64,000 nt of DNA from Lewinellaceae bacterium SD302 (GCA_002591745.1 PDLQ01000022.1:31888-95887), one strand, 5' to 3'. Shown: positions 9,194 through 17,004, counted from the stretch's first letter. Made by a program: numbers and translations. Notes: generated by a model not told the origin, from the letters alone.

Positions 9194-10048
9194 ATGATGA
9201 GTCACCTACCGTCCCTGGTTTTAGTATTTATCTTCTCTCTTTCTAGTCTCAGCACCCAGGTTTCCATTCTTGAGTCTAATCACCTGGGGCGGGCGCACTA
9301 CCGAGTCGAAACGTTAACGGCAACTTACCTCTACGACCCGGTTGCCGGAGGTTTTAGCAGCATTCTGGACCCCGATGGCAACGACTGGGTAGCCTACAAG
9401 GATAAGCCCTGGGGAGAATACCCGGCTGCAGCAGCTGCCTCATTTCGGGGCCTGCCGAACTTGGTGTTCCAGGGCGACGACGACGGGGCCGGCCACCCCG
9501 GTCACCGTAAATGCTCCAGTCAATTCAACAACAATCAGATATTTACCCAAAGCATCAGCGGGAAGTGGGCCTGGACCTGGACTTTTCACGAGAAATATGC
9601 CAGCCTCGAAGTAACCGATACTGACGCCGAGCGCCCTTACTGGTTTCTTTACGAAGGCCCCGCCGGTGGCCGCTACCGACCTAAACAAACCAGTTGGGGC
9701 ACCGATAAATCAGGCCCGAATTACGAGCGTTTCGACCACTTTAAAGGCAGCAAACACAGTGACAATTACCGCTGGTTTTATTTTAACGGGCCAGACAGCC
9801 CCTATACCTTCTGGATGGCACAAGCCGAGGCGGACACCTTGAGTGATCACTACAGCTTACTGGGGAGTGAGGAAAAAGGAGTCGATTCAGCGGACGGCAT
9901 GGTAGTTGCAGGATTTGGCCGTGGTATCTCCGCCGATCCACAATTGACCGGTCCGAATACTTTTCTGATTGGCTTTTATAAAAAACAGGTGAGTACCAGA
10001 TCTCGCCACCGGGCCATCGGACGGGCTATCCGAAAGTTACTGCGTTAG
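9194..10048 (+). CDS. Secreted protein of unknown function
   Basis: About 284 aa if started at ATG 9194 (MMSHLPSLVLVFIFSLSSLS), which gives a normal signal peptide; an upstream ATG at 9155 only adds a polar tail. The rest is rich in aromatic residues and reads like an extracellular beta-sandwich: repeated W/Y, FQGDDDGAGHPGHRKCSS, and YWFLYEGPAGGRYRPKQ. These features would suit a carbohydrate-binding or lyase-like fold, but I do not recognise the family and see no catalytic signature. The last 12 bases overlap the end of the convergent GNAT-like gene. It lies just after the FG-GAP pair. Confidence 0.7.
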   Translation: MMSHLPSLVLVFIFSLSSLSTQVSILESNHLGRAHYRVETLTATYLYDPVAGGFSSILDPDGNDWVAYKDKPWGEYPAAAAASFRGLPNLVFQGDDDGAGHPGHRKCSSQFNNNQIFTQSISGKWAWTWTFHEKYASLEVTDTDAERPYWFLYEGPAGGRYRPKQTSWGTDKSGPNYERFDHFKGSKHSDNYRWFYFNGPDSPYTFWMAQAEADTLSDHYSLLGSEEKGVDSADGMVVAGFGRGISADPQLTGPNTFLIGFYKKQVSTRSRHRAIGRAIRKLLR

Positions 10049-10978
10049 TTTCCTGGTTTTCAGCGCGAGCCTGAGCCAGAACGGTAGCCGCTCAGTATGG
10101 TAGTGGGCGTATTGCTCTTCGTGGGCTCCAAAACTGCGGAAGAATTCAGCCACACCGGGTATTTCCGAACCTTCGAAGTCGAAATAATTTTCTTGTTGGT
10201 GAACTTCCTGGATGACTTCGTCCAGTAAGCGGTGCATGGCATAGCTCCTACGGCCCTCCTGCGAAGAGGCGCCAAAAAGGTTGATCACCCGCCCGCAACC
10301 GATAAGGAAAAAACCGATGGCGTGTAGCCTTCCCGCTTCGTCAACAATTTTACGGATCAGGCCCGCCTTACGCCTTGATGCCTCTTCGATCAGCCGCGCT
10401 ACGATTTGATAGTTTTCCTCCGGCCAGTTAAGTCGGCTTCCCACCTGTTTTCGATAGAGGTCGATCAAGGTAGTGGAGTTTTTCGTTGGCTGGCAAAGTA
10501 GCAGTGTTTCCGTTTTACGCAGCCGTTTTCTCAGGCTTTTGGAATAAGCAGAATGAATGGCTGCGTACGGCTGGTCGAGTGGCAATAGCAGATTGGTTCT
10601 GGCCGTCATCGACCCAGGAGCCAGCTCCGGTAGCCTGCTAAAATTACTGGCATTCAGGTTTAGATTAATTCTTCGAAAACGTTGGCTGGCGGTCTTTAGG
10701 AAGGTGGCATTCTCCGCAGCACTGATCTGCCCGAATATACCTAATTGCTGACAGAGGATCGGCTGGTAGAGCTGAGGGTAGCCGAATAGTTTACAGTTGA
10801 AAGGCAGTGGCATTACCGCCCGATAATCTTCCAGTACCAGCGCGGACCAGTTTTCCTGACTGACGATATCCAGGTACCAAGAATATGCGTAAGGCAATCC
10901 GTTGGGGGCTTGCTGTATACATTTGTCCCAGGCCTGGATATCCAGTTCTCGGCGGGTGAGTAATTTTAAGGTAGTCAC
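10037..10978 (-). CDS. GNAT/FemAB-like acyltransferase family protein
   Basis: 313 aa, starting with GTG at 10978 (MTTLKLLTRRELDIQAWDKC). The pattern (YSWYLDIVSQENWSALVLED, then KSLRKRLRKTE, then IDLYRKQVG and a C-terminal FDFEGSEIPGVAEFFRSFGA) fits proteins with a FemAB/BioF2-like double GNAT fold that use acyl-CoA or aminoacyl-tRNA donors. The motif YFDFEGSxxxGVxxFxxxFG is the best diagnostic. The substrate is unknown. It converges on the secreted protein gene with a 12-base overlap. One dispersed motif copy (10494-10504) lies inside the gene. Confidence 0.7.
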   Translation of the reverse strand: MTTLKLLTRRELDIQAWDKCIQQAPNGLPYAYSWYLDIVSQENWSALVLEDYRAVMPLPFNCKLFGYPQLYQPILCQQLGIFGQISAAENATFLKTASQRFRRINLNLNASNFSRLPELAPGSMTARTNLLLPLDQPYAAIHSAYSKSLRKRLRKTETLLLCQPTKNSTTLIDLYRKQVGSRLNWPEENYQIVARLIEEASRRKAGLIRKIVDEAGRLHAIGFFLIGCGRVINLFGASSQEGRRSYAMHRLLDEVIQEVHQQENYFDFEGSEIPGVAEFFRSFGAHEEQYAHYHTERLPFWLRLALKTRKLTQ

Positions 10979-11095
10979 GGGGTGAAGGTAAAACCATCAG
11001 GTAAAAGCCACAAGACAATAATAATCCCTGATGAGTTTAATAGTCGAGGATTTGTGCCGACTTATACCGCCTTCCCCTGAGGTGCTTAATGTTTC

Positions 11096-12277
11096 CTACT
11101 CCTTAAAAGGGTCACTCAACCGTTCTTCAAATGGTAGCTTATCGTCAGTTACGGAGCGCAGGAAAGCTACGAGAGCGAGTTTTTCCTCGTCAGTGAAGTT
11201 CATCCGTTTTGGACTGCCATCGGTTTCACGCAACTCGTTGCTGAGATTAGCGTGAGGCTGAATATTGCTACTATAATGGTCAATGACTTCTTCCAGGGTG
11301 GCGAAGCGGCCATCGTGCATATAGGGAGCGGTGAGTTCGATATTTCTCAGGAAGGGAACTTTGAACATTCCGTCGAATTGGCTACCGTCGATTTCACCCT
11401 TGCCCTTATCGTCTCCCACTACATCAAGACCATTGTTGGCGATGGCACGGGCGGGGAAAGACATGTCTGCGCTGTGGCAACTGGCACAGTTTTGGAGGTA
11501 GAGCGAGCGACCGGTTTGCTCCTGGAAGGTCCAGGTGGGCTCGTCGTTGGCATTTTCGCCGAAGAATTCCTGATCCGTCAGTCGGTCGAAACGGCTGCTG
11601 CCACTAATAATGGAGTTGGTAAATACTTCGAGTGCTTCCACAATTTGACTGGAAGACAAGATGTTGTTACGACCAAATGCTTTCTCGCTTAAAATACGGT
11701 ACATCTCCTGGTCGTTGAGTTGTTGGGCCAACGCCACTACATCATGACCCATTTCGATCTCATTTTCGATGGTCTCGATGCTTTGGGCGGCGATGGTCTG
11801 GGCGCGTTCATCCCAAAAGAAGCCGACGAATGTGCCGAAATTGTCTGAACTGCCGTAGGAGGTTTCAAAGCTGGGCGTAGAAGCCAGTGCCAGGGAATTA
11901 CGCTTGGTTTCCTGGCCATTGATACCCATACTCTTGGCCAGTGGGTCGGCGAAGGCAGCGGATTGAAGGTGACAGCTGGCACAACTGGTCTCACCGGTAA
12001 TGGAAAGTTGTTTGTCGTAGAAAAGTACCCGCCCCAAGAGGGCCTTCCGGGCATCGATGGAAGAGCTGTTACCAGATGAATTCACGCGCATGTGGCGAGG
12101 CAATACGGTAGAGATTGACTCGATATTCCGGTCAATGTTCAGTTGTTCGCTGAGGGTCGCGTATTCTTCGGAAGTGAAATCCTGAATGACGATCTCTTTG
12201 TTTGTCTCATCGGTGAGACAGGAAGACAGGAGTATAGAGAGCAGGGCGAAAAACAGCCCATAAGTAAGCTTTTGCAT
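11096..12277 (-). CDS. Di-haem cytochrome c peroxidase (CCP/MauG family)
   Basis: 393 aa from ATG 12277 (MQKLTYGLFFALLSILLSSC), a lipoprotein signal with cysteine; an extension to 12334 is possible but would run into the promoter. Two haem-binding CxxCH motifs are present: CASCHLQSA (C99, C102, H103) and CASCHSADM (about C264, C267, H268). FKVPFLRNIELTAPYMHDGR supplies the conserved region before the distal methionine ligand. The family reduces hydrogen peroxide in the periplasm using electrons from small cytochromes, or modifies protein cofactors. An inverted repeat and a TATATTTG box just upstream suggest regulated expression. Confidence 0.92.
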   Translation of the reverse strand: MQKLTYGLFFALLSILLSSCLTDETNKEIVIQDFTSEEYATLSEQLNIDRNIESISTVLPRHMRVNSSGNSSSIDARKALLGRVLFYDKQLSITGETSCASCHLQSAAFADPLAKSMGINGQETKRNSLALASTPSFETSYGSSDNFGTFVGFFWDERAQTIAAQSIETIENEIEMGHDVVALAQQLNDQEMYRILSEKAFGRNNILSSSQIVEALEVFTNSIISGSSRFDRLTDQEFFGENANDEPTWTFQEQTGRSLYLQNCASCHSADMSFPARAIANNGLDVVGDDKGKGEIDGSQFDGMFKVPFLRNIELTAPYMHDGRFATLEEVIDHYSSNIQPHANLSNELRETDGSPKRMNFTDEEKLALVAFLRSVTDDKLPFEERLSDPFKE

Positions 12278-12301
12278 AAGTAACCGGAGTTGACACCAGA
12301 A

Positions 12302-12330
12302 ATTGTCTTCTGAATTCACCAGAAGACAAT
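12302..12330. promoter_or_regulatory. Perfect 11-bp inverted repeat in the leader of the peroxidase gene
   Basis: ATTGTCTTCTG (12302-12312) and CAGAAGACAAT (12320-12330) are exact reverse complements around a 7-base spacer. It lies between the putative -7 box (12332-12339) and the peroxidase ATG (12277), where either a repressor operator or a 5'-mRNA hairpin would act. Confidence 0.55.
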
Positions 12331-12331
12331 C

Positions 12332-12339
12332 CAAATATA
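12332..12339 (-). promoter_or_regulatory. Putative -7 promoter box of the peroxidase gene
   Basis: On the reverse strand this reads TATATTTG, an exact match to TAnnTTTG, 55 bases before the chosen ATG. A TTTG on the same strand at 12355-12358 is only 15 bases upstream, shorter than the usual spacing. Confidence 0.45.
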
Positions 12340-12400
12340 GCGGTTCAGCGGCGGCAAAGCCAGTGAAAAACGTTAAATGTCACTTAAATGTCAGCGAGGG

Positions 12401-12844
12401 TCAGCTTTCCGGGCTTTCATCAAGCTTGGCAATCTCCGTGCGGACGTACTTTTCGTACTGCTTTTGACGGAACTCCCGCCATTTGTCGTAGGCCTTGGGG
12501 TACTTGCGCAGGTCCTCCTTAAAGGTGCGGAAAGGCTTTGGACGTTTTAGGGCGTAGGTCAGGGTTTGCCAAAGCTCCTGGTTGCGGATGCGGTTGGTGA
12601 AATCCTTCATGATGTCGATCCCGCGTTGGGCATCCAGCTTTTCGAGGTGGAAATAGCTGTCGGGGTCAGTAGCCACGGTTTGCATAATGATCTCAAAGAC
12701 TTCCGGGTCGGCACGGACGTTACGCTCCGGGTCGTCGGCAATCAGCAAACGGCCGTGTTCTTTGTTAACGTAGACTTCCATTCCACGACGAATCGCGGTA
12801 GCCATTTCGGAGATTTGATCCGGGCTAAGTTCAAAAGCTGGCAT
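12401..12844 (-). CDS. UPF0158 family protein
   Basis: 147 aa cytosolic, charged protein. The pattern (SPDQISEMATAIRRGMEVYV, then HLEKLDAQRGIDIMKDFTNR, WQTLTYALKRPKPFRTFKED and a C-terminal KWREFRQKQYEKYV) matches UPF0158. Members are widespread, with no established biochemical role that I can name. It is preceded by an intergenic element copy (12969-13088) in the same orientation about 125 bases upstream, and by a TATCTTTA box at 12876-12883 that is one base off the -7 consensus. Confidence 0.8.
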   Translation of the reverse strand: MPAFELSPDQISEMATAIRRGMEVYVNKEHGRLLIADDPERNVRADPEVFEIIMQTVATDPDSYFHLEKLDAQRGIDIMKDFTNRIRNQELWQTLTYALKRPKPFRTFKEDLRKYPKAYDKWREFRQKQYEKYVRTEIAKLDESPES

Positions 12845-12968
12845 AGTTGTTTTGTTCGAATGGGTTACTCAGGGGTAAAGATAGGGAGTAGGGAGTTAGT
12901 CTGGTAGTCGAATAGTAACGGTCGTCAAATCGTCTGGTAGTGACGGAGAATTTATGAGCTCGTTAGGG

Positions 12969-13088
12969 CCTTCACTCATCGTCCAAAATCGGCTCTTTTG
13001 TGCCAAAATTTTACCCCGAAAACAGTCGCTTATCCCGATAAATTCCTATTCTTGGTGTTCATTTTGACAAAAGATAGCTCAATTTTAG
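12969..13088 (-). repeat. ~120-base intergenic element, copy B
   Basis: Read on the reverse strand it aligns gap-free with 5162-5281. Most differences are C/T or A/G. Its ends, CTAAAATT and GATTTTGG, still pair if G-U pairs are allowed, consistent with a folded RNA. It reads toward the UPF0158 gene. Confidence 0.7.
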
Positions 13089-13176
13089 TCAGATTCTGAA
13101 AATCCTAGTAAGCTCTATAACATGGCTACTTTGAAGTCCGAAAAGACAACCCATAAATTCAACATCCTACCCGCCT

Positions 13177-13213
13177 AAAAAAAGCCTCGACGCAAGAGCA
13201 TCGAGGCTTTTTA
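13177..13213 (-). terminator. Rho-independent terminator of rplU-rpmA
   Basis: AAAAAGCCTCGA and TCGAGGCTTTTT form a 12-bp stem around a 10-base loop, with T-runs on both sides. It lies just after the rpmA stop. Confidence 0.85.
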
Positions 13214-13234
13214 TCGTAGCGAAAGGTCGTGAGC

Positions 13235-13930
13235 TTACTTCACTTCTTTTCCGCCGTCCAGTTCGTCCTGGAGTTTTTCCAGTTCTTCCCATTTGGCATC
13301 AGCAGCCAGTTTGGCTTGCTTGGCCCAGGTAGAAGGACTGTGAATGCGGTAGCGGGGTCCGGCGTCATCCAGCATCTGCTGAACTTTCTCCTCGGGAGCG
13401 TCAGCCAGTTCTTGCCAGGTAGTGATTCCGATTCCGTGCAGCAAACCTTCGATCTTGGGACCGATGCCTTCTACCAGCTTCAGGTCGTCCTGCTTGATCT
13501 TTTTGCCGCTGGGCAGGGTGATCTTGCTGGTGGCAGCCTTTTTGCTGGGGGTAGCGTCTACATCGGGCGTAGAGTTGTCCTCAACGGCGGCTACTACCGG
13601 TTGTGGAGTTGTGTCGGCGGCTTTCTTGGCCGGAGTAGCTTTCTTGGCAGGCTTGGCCGGGGCCGGGGCAGCGGTACCGGCGGGTACGATGCTGACGAAG
13701 GTCCGGTTCAGGCGCTTCTTGGTGAAAGCTACGTTACCGTCCACTTTGGCGTGGAGGGTAAAGTCTTTGCCCATATAAACGTTCTCGCCGGCGTGGAACT
13801 TGGTGCCGCGCTGACGAACGATGATGTTACCTGCTTTGGCGACTTGGCCACCGTAGAGTTTAACACCGAGGTATTTAGGATTACTGTCGCGGCCGTTGTC
13901 CGTACTACCTACACCTTTTTTGTGTGCCAT
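13235..13930 (-). CDS. rpmA: Ribosomal protein L27 fused to a helix-hairpin-helix domain
   Basis: 231 aa, against ~85 for ordinary L27. Residues 1-83 are L27 ([40 protein letters not shown]), which contacts tRNA at the peptidyl transferase centre of the 50S subunit. Residues 84-145 are an Ala/Lys/Pro-rich linker. Residues 148-215 form a helix-hairpin-helix module ([20 protein letters not shown], then [19 protein letters not shown]) like the nucleic-acid-binding tails seen on some Bacteroidota ribosomal proteins, ending in a charged helix. It follows rplU with a 39-base gap and is followed by a terminator, so the two form one operon. Confidence 0.95.
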   Translation of the reverse strand: MAHKKGVGSTDNGRDSNPKYLGVKLYGGQVAKAGNIIVRQRGTKFHAGENVYMGKDFTLHAKVDGNVAFTKKRLNRTFVSIVPAGTAAPAPAKPAKKATPAKKAADTTPQPVVAAVEDNSTPDVDATPSKKAATSKITLPSGKKIKQDDLKLVEGIGPKIEGLLHGIGITTWQELADAPEEKVQQMLDDAGPRYRIHSPSTWAKQAKLAADAKWEELEKLQDELDGGKEVK

Positions 13931-13969
13931 GGTTGATTATCTTTTAAGGGATTGAGAATGGGGCCGTGA

Positions 13970-14278
13970 CTAGGCCGTGATGGAGTCGATCTTGATCTTG
14001 GTGAATTGCTGGCGGTGACCGTTTTTCACTTTGTAGCCCTTGCGGCGCTTCTTCTTGAAAACGATTACTTTGTCGCCCTTCACGTGGCCAAGTACAGTGG
14101 CGCCAACGGAGGCTTTCAGCATCGGCGTGCCTACGGAAATGTCGTCGCCGTTGGCGAGTAGACTTACCGTGTCGAAGGAGACGCTCTTGCCCTCCTCGGC
14201 TTCTAGCCGGTGGACGAAGATCTCCTGACCTTCCTCAACTTTGAACTGCTGACCGGCTATGGTTACGATTGCAAACAT
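13970..14278 (-). CDS. rplU: 50S ribosomal protein L21
   Basis: 102 aa from ATG 14278 (MFAIVTIAGQQFKVEEGQEI); an upstream extension to 14317 overlaps the promoter. It shows the L21 hallmarks VGTPMLKASVGATVLGHVKG and KVIVFKKKRRKGYKVKNGHR. L21 binds 23S rRNA and L20. It is first in the rplU-rpmA operon. Unlike L21 of some relatives, it has no C-terminal helix-hairpin-helix tail; that domain is on L27 here. Confidence 0.96.
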   Translation of the reverse strand: MFAIVTIAGQQFKVEEGQEIFVHRLEAEEGKSVSFDTVSLLANGDDISVGTPMLKASVGATVLGHVKGDKVIVFKKKRRKGYKVKNGHRQQFTKIKIDSITA

Positions 14279-14315
14279 CGGTGGATGTATTAATGAAAAA
14301 ATTAATTTGGGGCGC

Positions 14316-14323
14316 AAAGGTAA
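14316..14323 (-). promoter_or_regulatory. Putative -7 promoter box of rplU
   Basis: Reads TACCTTTG on the reverse strand, the full TAnnTTTG consensus, 38 bases before the rplU ATG. The same octamer precedes yidC. Confidence 0.5.
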
Positions 14324-14435
14324 GAATAAATGTTGAAATTTTTATCAGTCTACTAAGACCGACAAAAATTTTCAACCCGACAATCCAACAACCAAATGGC
14401 GCTGGCTCCGTTAGGCTTTTAAAAGTAAGTAAACT

Positions 14436-14603
14436 ATGTTCAACCTCTTTAAATCCAATCCCACCAAGAAGCTGGAACAGAAACACGAACGCCTCCTCAA
14501 AGAAGCTATGGACCTACAGCGCAAGGGGGATATCAAAGGTTATGCTGCCAAGACCGCCGAGGCAGAAAAAGTGATGGATGAGATTCTCGCCAAGAAGCAA
14601 TGA
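14436..14603 (+). CDS. Small DUF6435-like protein
   Basis: 55 aa, ATG 14436 to TGA 14601-14603. It begins MFNLFKSNPTKKLEQKHERL, continues LKEAMDLQRKGDIKGYAAKT and ends in EKVMDEILAKKQ. This matches the small Bacteroidota family DUF6435, recognised by the MFxLFKxxPxKKL start and xxAMxxQRxGDI core; function unknown. It is an all-helical cytosolic protein. It is divergent from rplU, and its stop codon lies inside the first unit of a 16-base tandem repeat. Confidence 0.75.
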   Translation: MFNLFKSNPTKKLEQKHERLLKEAMDLQRKGDIKGYAAKTAEAEKVMDEILAKKQ

Positions 14604-14662
14604 TCTAATGAGGTAATGATCTAACGAGACAATGATCTAATGAGACAATGATCTAATGAGGC
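14599..14662 (+). repeat. Tandem repeat, four 16-base units
   Basis: The units are AATGATCTAATGAGGT, AATGATCTAACGAGAC, AATGATCTAATGAGAC and AATGATCTAATGAGGC, followed by a degenerate AATAGTCT. A partly complementary stretch, CTCATTCGATCAATT, follows at 14700-14714, so the whole region can fold back. It overlaps the stop codon of the small gene upstream. Confidence 0.9.
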
Positions 14663-14727
14663 AATAGTCTGCCTTTCAGGTTTCACATTGAATCATTAAC
14701 TCATTCGATCAATTAATCATTAATAAA

Positions 14728-14862
14728 ATGGCCCACAAAAAGCCTAATCTTCCGCAAAAGATTTGTCCCGTCTGTAAACGTCCTTTCACCTGGCGCAAGA
14801 AATGGGAGAAAGTGTGGGAGGAAGTCAAGTACTGTAGCGAACGCTGCCGACGCAGTAAGTAG
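14728..14862 (+). CDS. DUF2256 small zinc-finger-like protein
   Basis: 44 aa, ATG 14728 to TAG 14860-14862. The sequence starts [20 protein letters not shown], then [13 protein letters not shown] and [11 protein letters not shown]. The CPVC and CSERC cysteines make a CxxC...CxxxC zinc-binding pattern; LPxKxCxVCxRPFxWRKKW is the DUF2256 signature. In many bacteria DUF2256 genes sit near photolyase/cryptochrome genes, but none is visible here. The stop codon directly abuts the hairpin array at 14863. Confidence 0.85.
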   Translation: MAHKKPNLPQKICPVCKRPFTWRKKWEKVWEEVKYCSERCRRSK

Positions 14863-15053
14863 ACGCTCGGCTTCGCCTCGCTTTTGGACGGGCTAAAGCC
14901 CTCTTAGACGTCGCTGCGCGACTTGTGGACGCTCGTTCCTCGCTTGTGGGGAGGGGCTTTCGCCAAAGAATAAAGGCCATGCTTTTCCAAAAGGTCGCTT
15001 TAGCGATCATCCAAAAGGGCTCTAGCCCGTCCAAAAGGCCAAAGGCCGTCCAA
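14863..15053. repeat. Array of variable hairpins with constant flanks
   Basis: The array fills the whole gap between the DUF2256 stop and the next ATG. The left part holds forward units of the form ACG-stem-CTTTTGG (or CTTGTGG/CTCTTAG), with stems GGCTTCGCC, GGGCTAAAGCCC, TCGCTGCGCGA and CTCGTTCCTCG. The right part holds the same unit in reverse, CCAAAAG-stem-CGTCC, with stems TCGCTTTAGCGA, GGGCTCTAGCCC and GGCCAAAGGCC. A shared sequence GGACGCTCGTTCCTCGCTT also occurs at 63748-63766. Confidence 0.75.
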
Positions 15054-15055
15054 CT

Positions 15056-15691
15056 ATGTCCTATCCCCGCCCAGAAGAAGCCGGTCCCGCCCCCGATGAC
15101 CAAACCGATAACTTCGCCTTCCATCCCAAAAATGTTTACCTCACGCTGTTGCTTTTCAGCCTGACGGTACTTTTCCTAACCCTAACGGCAGCCTTTGTGT
15201 ATACCCGTATCCAGGCGGAATTGCCGACTCTGCGCCTGCCCTGGTTATTTTTGTTCAATACGGCCGTGTTGCTAGGTAGTAGCTATACTATACACCTGGC
15301 CAAAAAGGAGTACCTGGCAGATAATACTGACGGCTACATGCGGGCCCTCTGGTATACGGTCGGCCTTAGTGTACTGTTTATGCTGTTGCAATTCGTGGCC
15401 TGGTATCAGCTTTTTAACGAGCAGGTCTATATTCATAGCGATGTTTCCGCCGGTTATCTCTACGTGATTTCCGTCCTGCATTTTTTGCACGTAGTCGCCG
15501 GGCTACCTTTCCTGTTTGTTTTCATATATCAGGCCCGTGTTCACATGCGCGAACCGGTAAGTGTACTGGTCTATTTCAGCGATCCGGATAAACGATTGAA
15601 CCTGCGCCTGCTTAGTATGTACTGGCACTTCCTGGATGCGATGTGGATCTACCTGGTGATCTTTTTCCTCGTCTATCAGTTGGCTTTCTAG
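15056..15691 (+). CDS. Cytochrome c oxidase subunit III-like membrane protein
   Basis: 211 aa. After a hydrophilic start (MSYPRPEEAGPAPDDQTDNF) there are five hydrophobic helices, including VYLTLLLFSLTVLFLTLTAA, LFLFNTAVLLGSSYTIHLAK, LSVLFMLLQFVAWYQLF, ISVLHFLHVVAGLPFLFVF and the C-terminal YWHFLDAMWIYLVIFFLVYQ. The last is the typical subunit III ending (YWHFxDxxWxxL). Helices 1-2 of the long form are absent, as in bacterial five-helix subunit III. It is encoded away from any other oxidase subunit, so it is a lone subunit or part of a split complex. Confidence 0.85.
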   Translation: MSYPRPEEAGPAPDDQTDNFAFHPKNVYLTLLLFSLTVLFLTLTAAFVYTRIQAELPTLRLPWLFLFNTAVLLGSSYTIHLAKKEYLADNTDGYMRALWYTVGLSVLFMLLQFVAWYQLFNEQVYIHSDVSAGYLYVISVLHFLHVVAGLPFLFVFIYQARVHMREPVSVLVYFSDPDKRLNLRLLSMYWHFLDAMWIYLVIFFLVYQLAF

Positions 15692-15727
15692 CCGGTAACG
15701 TACCTTCCGGATAAAATAACTCCGACT

Positions 15728-16501
15728 ATGAAGATCGCCCTTCTCGGTTACGGCCGCATGGGAAAAACCATTGATGAACTCGCCCTGGCTGCCGGCCACG
15801 AAGTTGTTTTGCGCAGCAGCAGACCCGCCGAAGACCGGGCACAACTAATTCAGGCCGACGTAGCCATTGAGTTCAGCCGACCCGAATACGCCCTGGAAAA
15901 CATTGAACTGTGCCTGCAAGCGGGTATCCCCGTCGTTTGTGGTACCACCGGCTGGCTGACCAAGGGGGTAACGGGGAACGAATCGTTCGGTCCGGTTCAG
16001 GACTGGGTAAATAAACATCAGTCCGCTTTCTTTTATGCTTCCAATTTTTCCATTGGTGTAAACTTGTTTTTCAAGCTCAATCAATATTTGGCGAAAATGA
16101 TGGCCGACTTGCCGGATTATGCCGCTGAGCTCAGGGAGATTCACCACATCCATAAACTGGATGCGCCTAGCGGAACGGCCATTACTTTGGCGGAGGACCT
16201 GGTCAGTAGTCATCCGAAACTGTCGGACTGGCAACTGGTGGAAGAGCGCTGGCCGAAGGAGCAGATAGATAAGGACTTCAAAGTAGCAAAGCGAAATGAA
16301 AACAGTTTGCCGATCGCTGCCGAACGAGCGGGCGAAACTCCCGGCACCCACCGGATTACTTACCGCAGCGAAGTAGATACCATCTACATTGAACACGAAG
16401 CCCACGGCAGAACGGGTTTCGCCAAGGGGGCACTAGCCGCAGCGGAATGGTTGGTCGGCAAGCAGGGAGTTTTTGGTATGAAAGACCTTTTACAATTCTG
16501 A
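15728..16501 (+). CDS. dapB: 4-hydroxy-tetrahydrodipicolinate reductase
   Basis: 257 aa. Catalyses the NAD(P)H-dependent second committed step of the diaminopimelate/lysine pathway. The N-terminal Rossmann motif is MKIALLGYGRMGK. VCGTTGW lies near residue 78, and the catalytic HHIHKLDAPSGTA (about 139-151) contains the His and Lys that act on the substrate. An HRITYRSEVDTIYIEHEAHG segment completes the C-terminal domain. It starts 37 bases after the oxidase-like gene and may share its transcript. A dispersed motif copy (16279-16290) encodes FKVAKR. Its 3' end overlaps the convergent VOC gene by 12 bases. Confidence 0.96.
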   Translation: MKIALLGYGRMGKTIDELALAAGHEVVLRSSRPAEDRAQLIQADVAIEFSRPEYALENIELCLQAGIPVVCGTTGWLTKGVTGNESFGPVQDWVNKHQSAFFYASNFSIGVNLFFKLNQYLAKMMADLPDYAAELREIHHIHKLDAPSGTAITLAEDLVSSHPKLSDWQLVEERWPKEQIDKDFKVAKRNENSLPIAAERAGETPGTHRITYRSEVDTIYIEHEAHGRTGFAKGALAAAEWLVGKQGVFGMKDLLQF

Positions 16502-16921
16502 AGCCCCTGATCGGGCCCGGTTATAAGACTTCTCCTCCACCAGTTGGATATTGTTACCACAGGTATCGTTGAACACTGCAATGATTACGGTGCCTGCGTC
16601 CGTTGGCGGCATACTAAACTCAACACCAAGCTTGGTTAAGCGGTCAAACTCATCCTGAACGCTGTCGACGTAGAATTGGGTGTACGGCATTCCTGCTTTC
16701 ATCAACTCATCCTGGAAAACTTTGGACGGTGGAAAATGAAGGGGAGCTGGCTCTAGCAATAGCTCAGGCCCATCCTGGTCATATCGGGAAACGACCGTGA
16801 GCCATCGATTTTCTCCACCCAGGGGAATGTCATTTTTTTTAATGAACCCCAGAACATCAGTGTAAAACGCTAATGCCTTGTGTTGATCTCTGACTGGAAT
16901 ACTGACTATCTTTATTTTCAT
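16490..16921 (-). CDS. VOC family (glyoxalase/bleomycin resistance-like) protein
   Basis: 143 aa. It opens with the vicinal-oxygen-chelate pattern MKIKIVSIPVRDQHKALAFY then TDVLGF, followed by GPELLLEPA, a second half-repeat (QFYVDSVQDEFDRLTKLGVE) and FNDTCGNNIQLVE. The terminal glutamate of IQLVEE is a usual metal ligand. Members include glyoxalases, dioxygenases and antibiotic-binding proteins; this one cannot be assigned to a reaction. It is encoded alone, convergent with dapB. Confidence 0.85.
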   Translation of the reverse strand: MKIKIVSIPVRDQHKALAFYTDVLGFIKKNDIPLGGENRWLTVVSRYDQDGPELLLEPAPLHFPPSKVFQDELMKAGMPYTQFYVDSVQDEFDRLTKLGVEFSMPPTDAGTVIIAVFNDTCGNNIQLVEEKSYNRARSGASEL

Positions 16922-16940
16922 AACTCAATTGATACAGTTT

Positions 16941-17004
16941 CACTATCTCATTCCTAAAGATATTATGAATGCTTCAGTATCCAATGACTCCTCATGAGAT
17001 AGTG
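16941..17004. repeat. 11-bp perfect inverted repeat between divergent genes
   Basis: CACTATCTCAT (16941-16951) and ATGAGATAGTG (16994-17004) are exact complements separated by 42 bases. The pair sits between the divergent VOC gene (start 16921) and the PD40-like gene (start 17118), so it may be a paired operator. Confidence 0.45.

Larger units (their letters stand above)
12845..13234. other. Intergenic region with repeat element, motif copy and terminator
   Basis: 390 bases between UPF0158 and rpmA. It holds the second copy of the ~120-base element (12969-13088, reverse strand), a one-mismatch dispersed motif GGCTACTTTG at 13125-13134, and the rpmA terminator (13177-13213). No coding frame is convincing. 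Confidence 0.6.

Noticed and set aside
14599..14662. Possible CRISPR array
   Set aside because: Units are contiguous 16-mers without spacers and no cas gene is present.
15056..15691. Complete cytochrome oxidase operon
   Set aside because: Only a subunit III-like gene is present; neighbours are unrelated.
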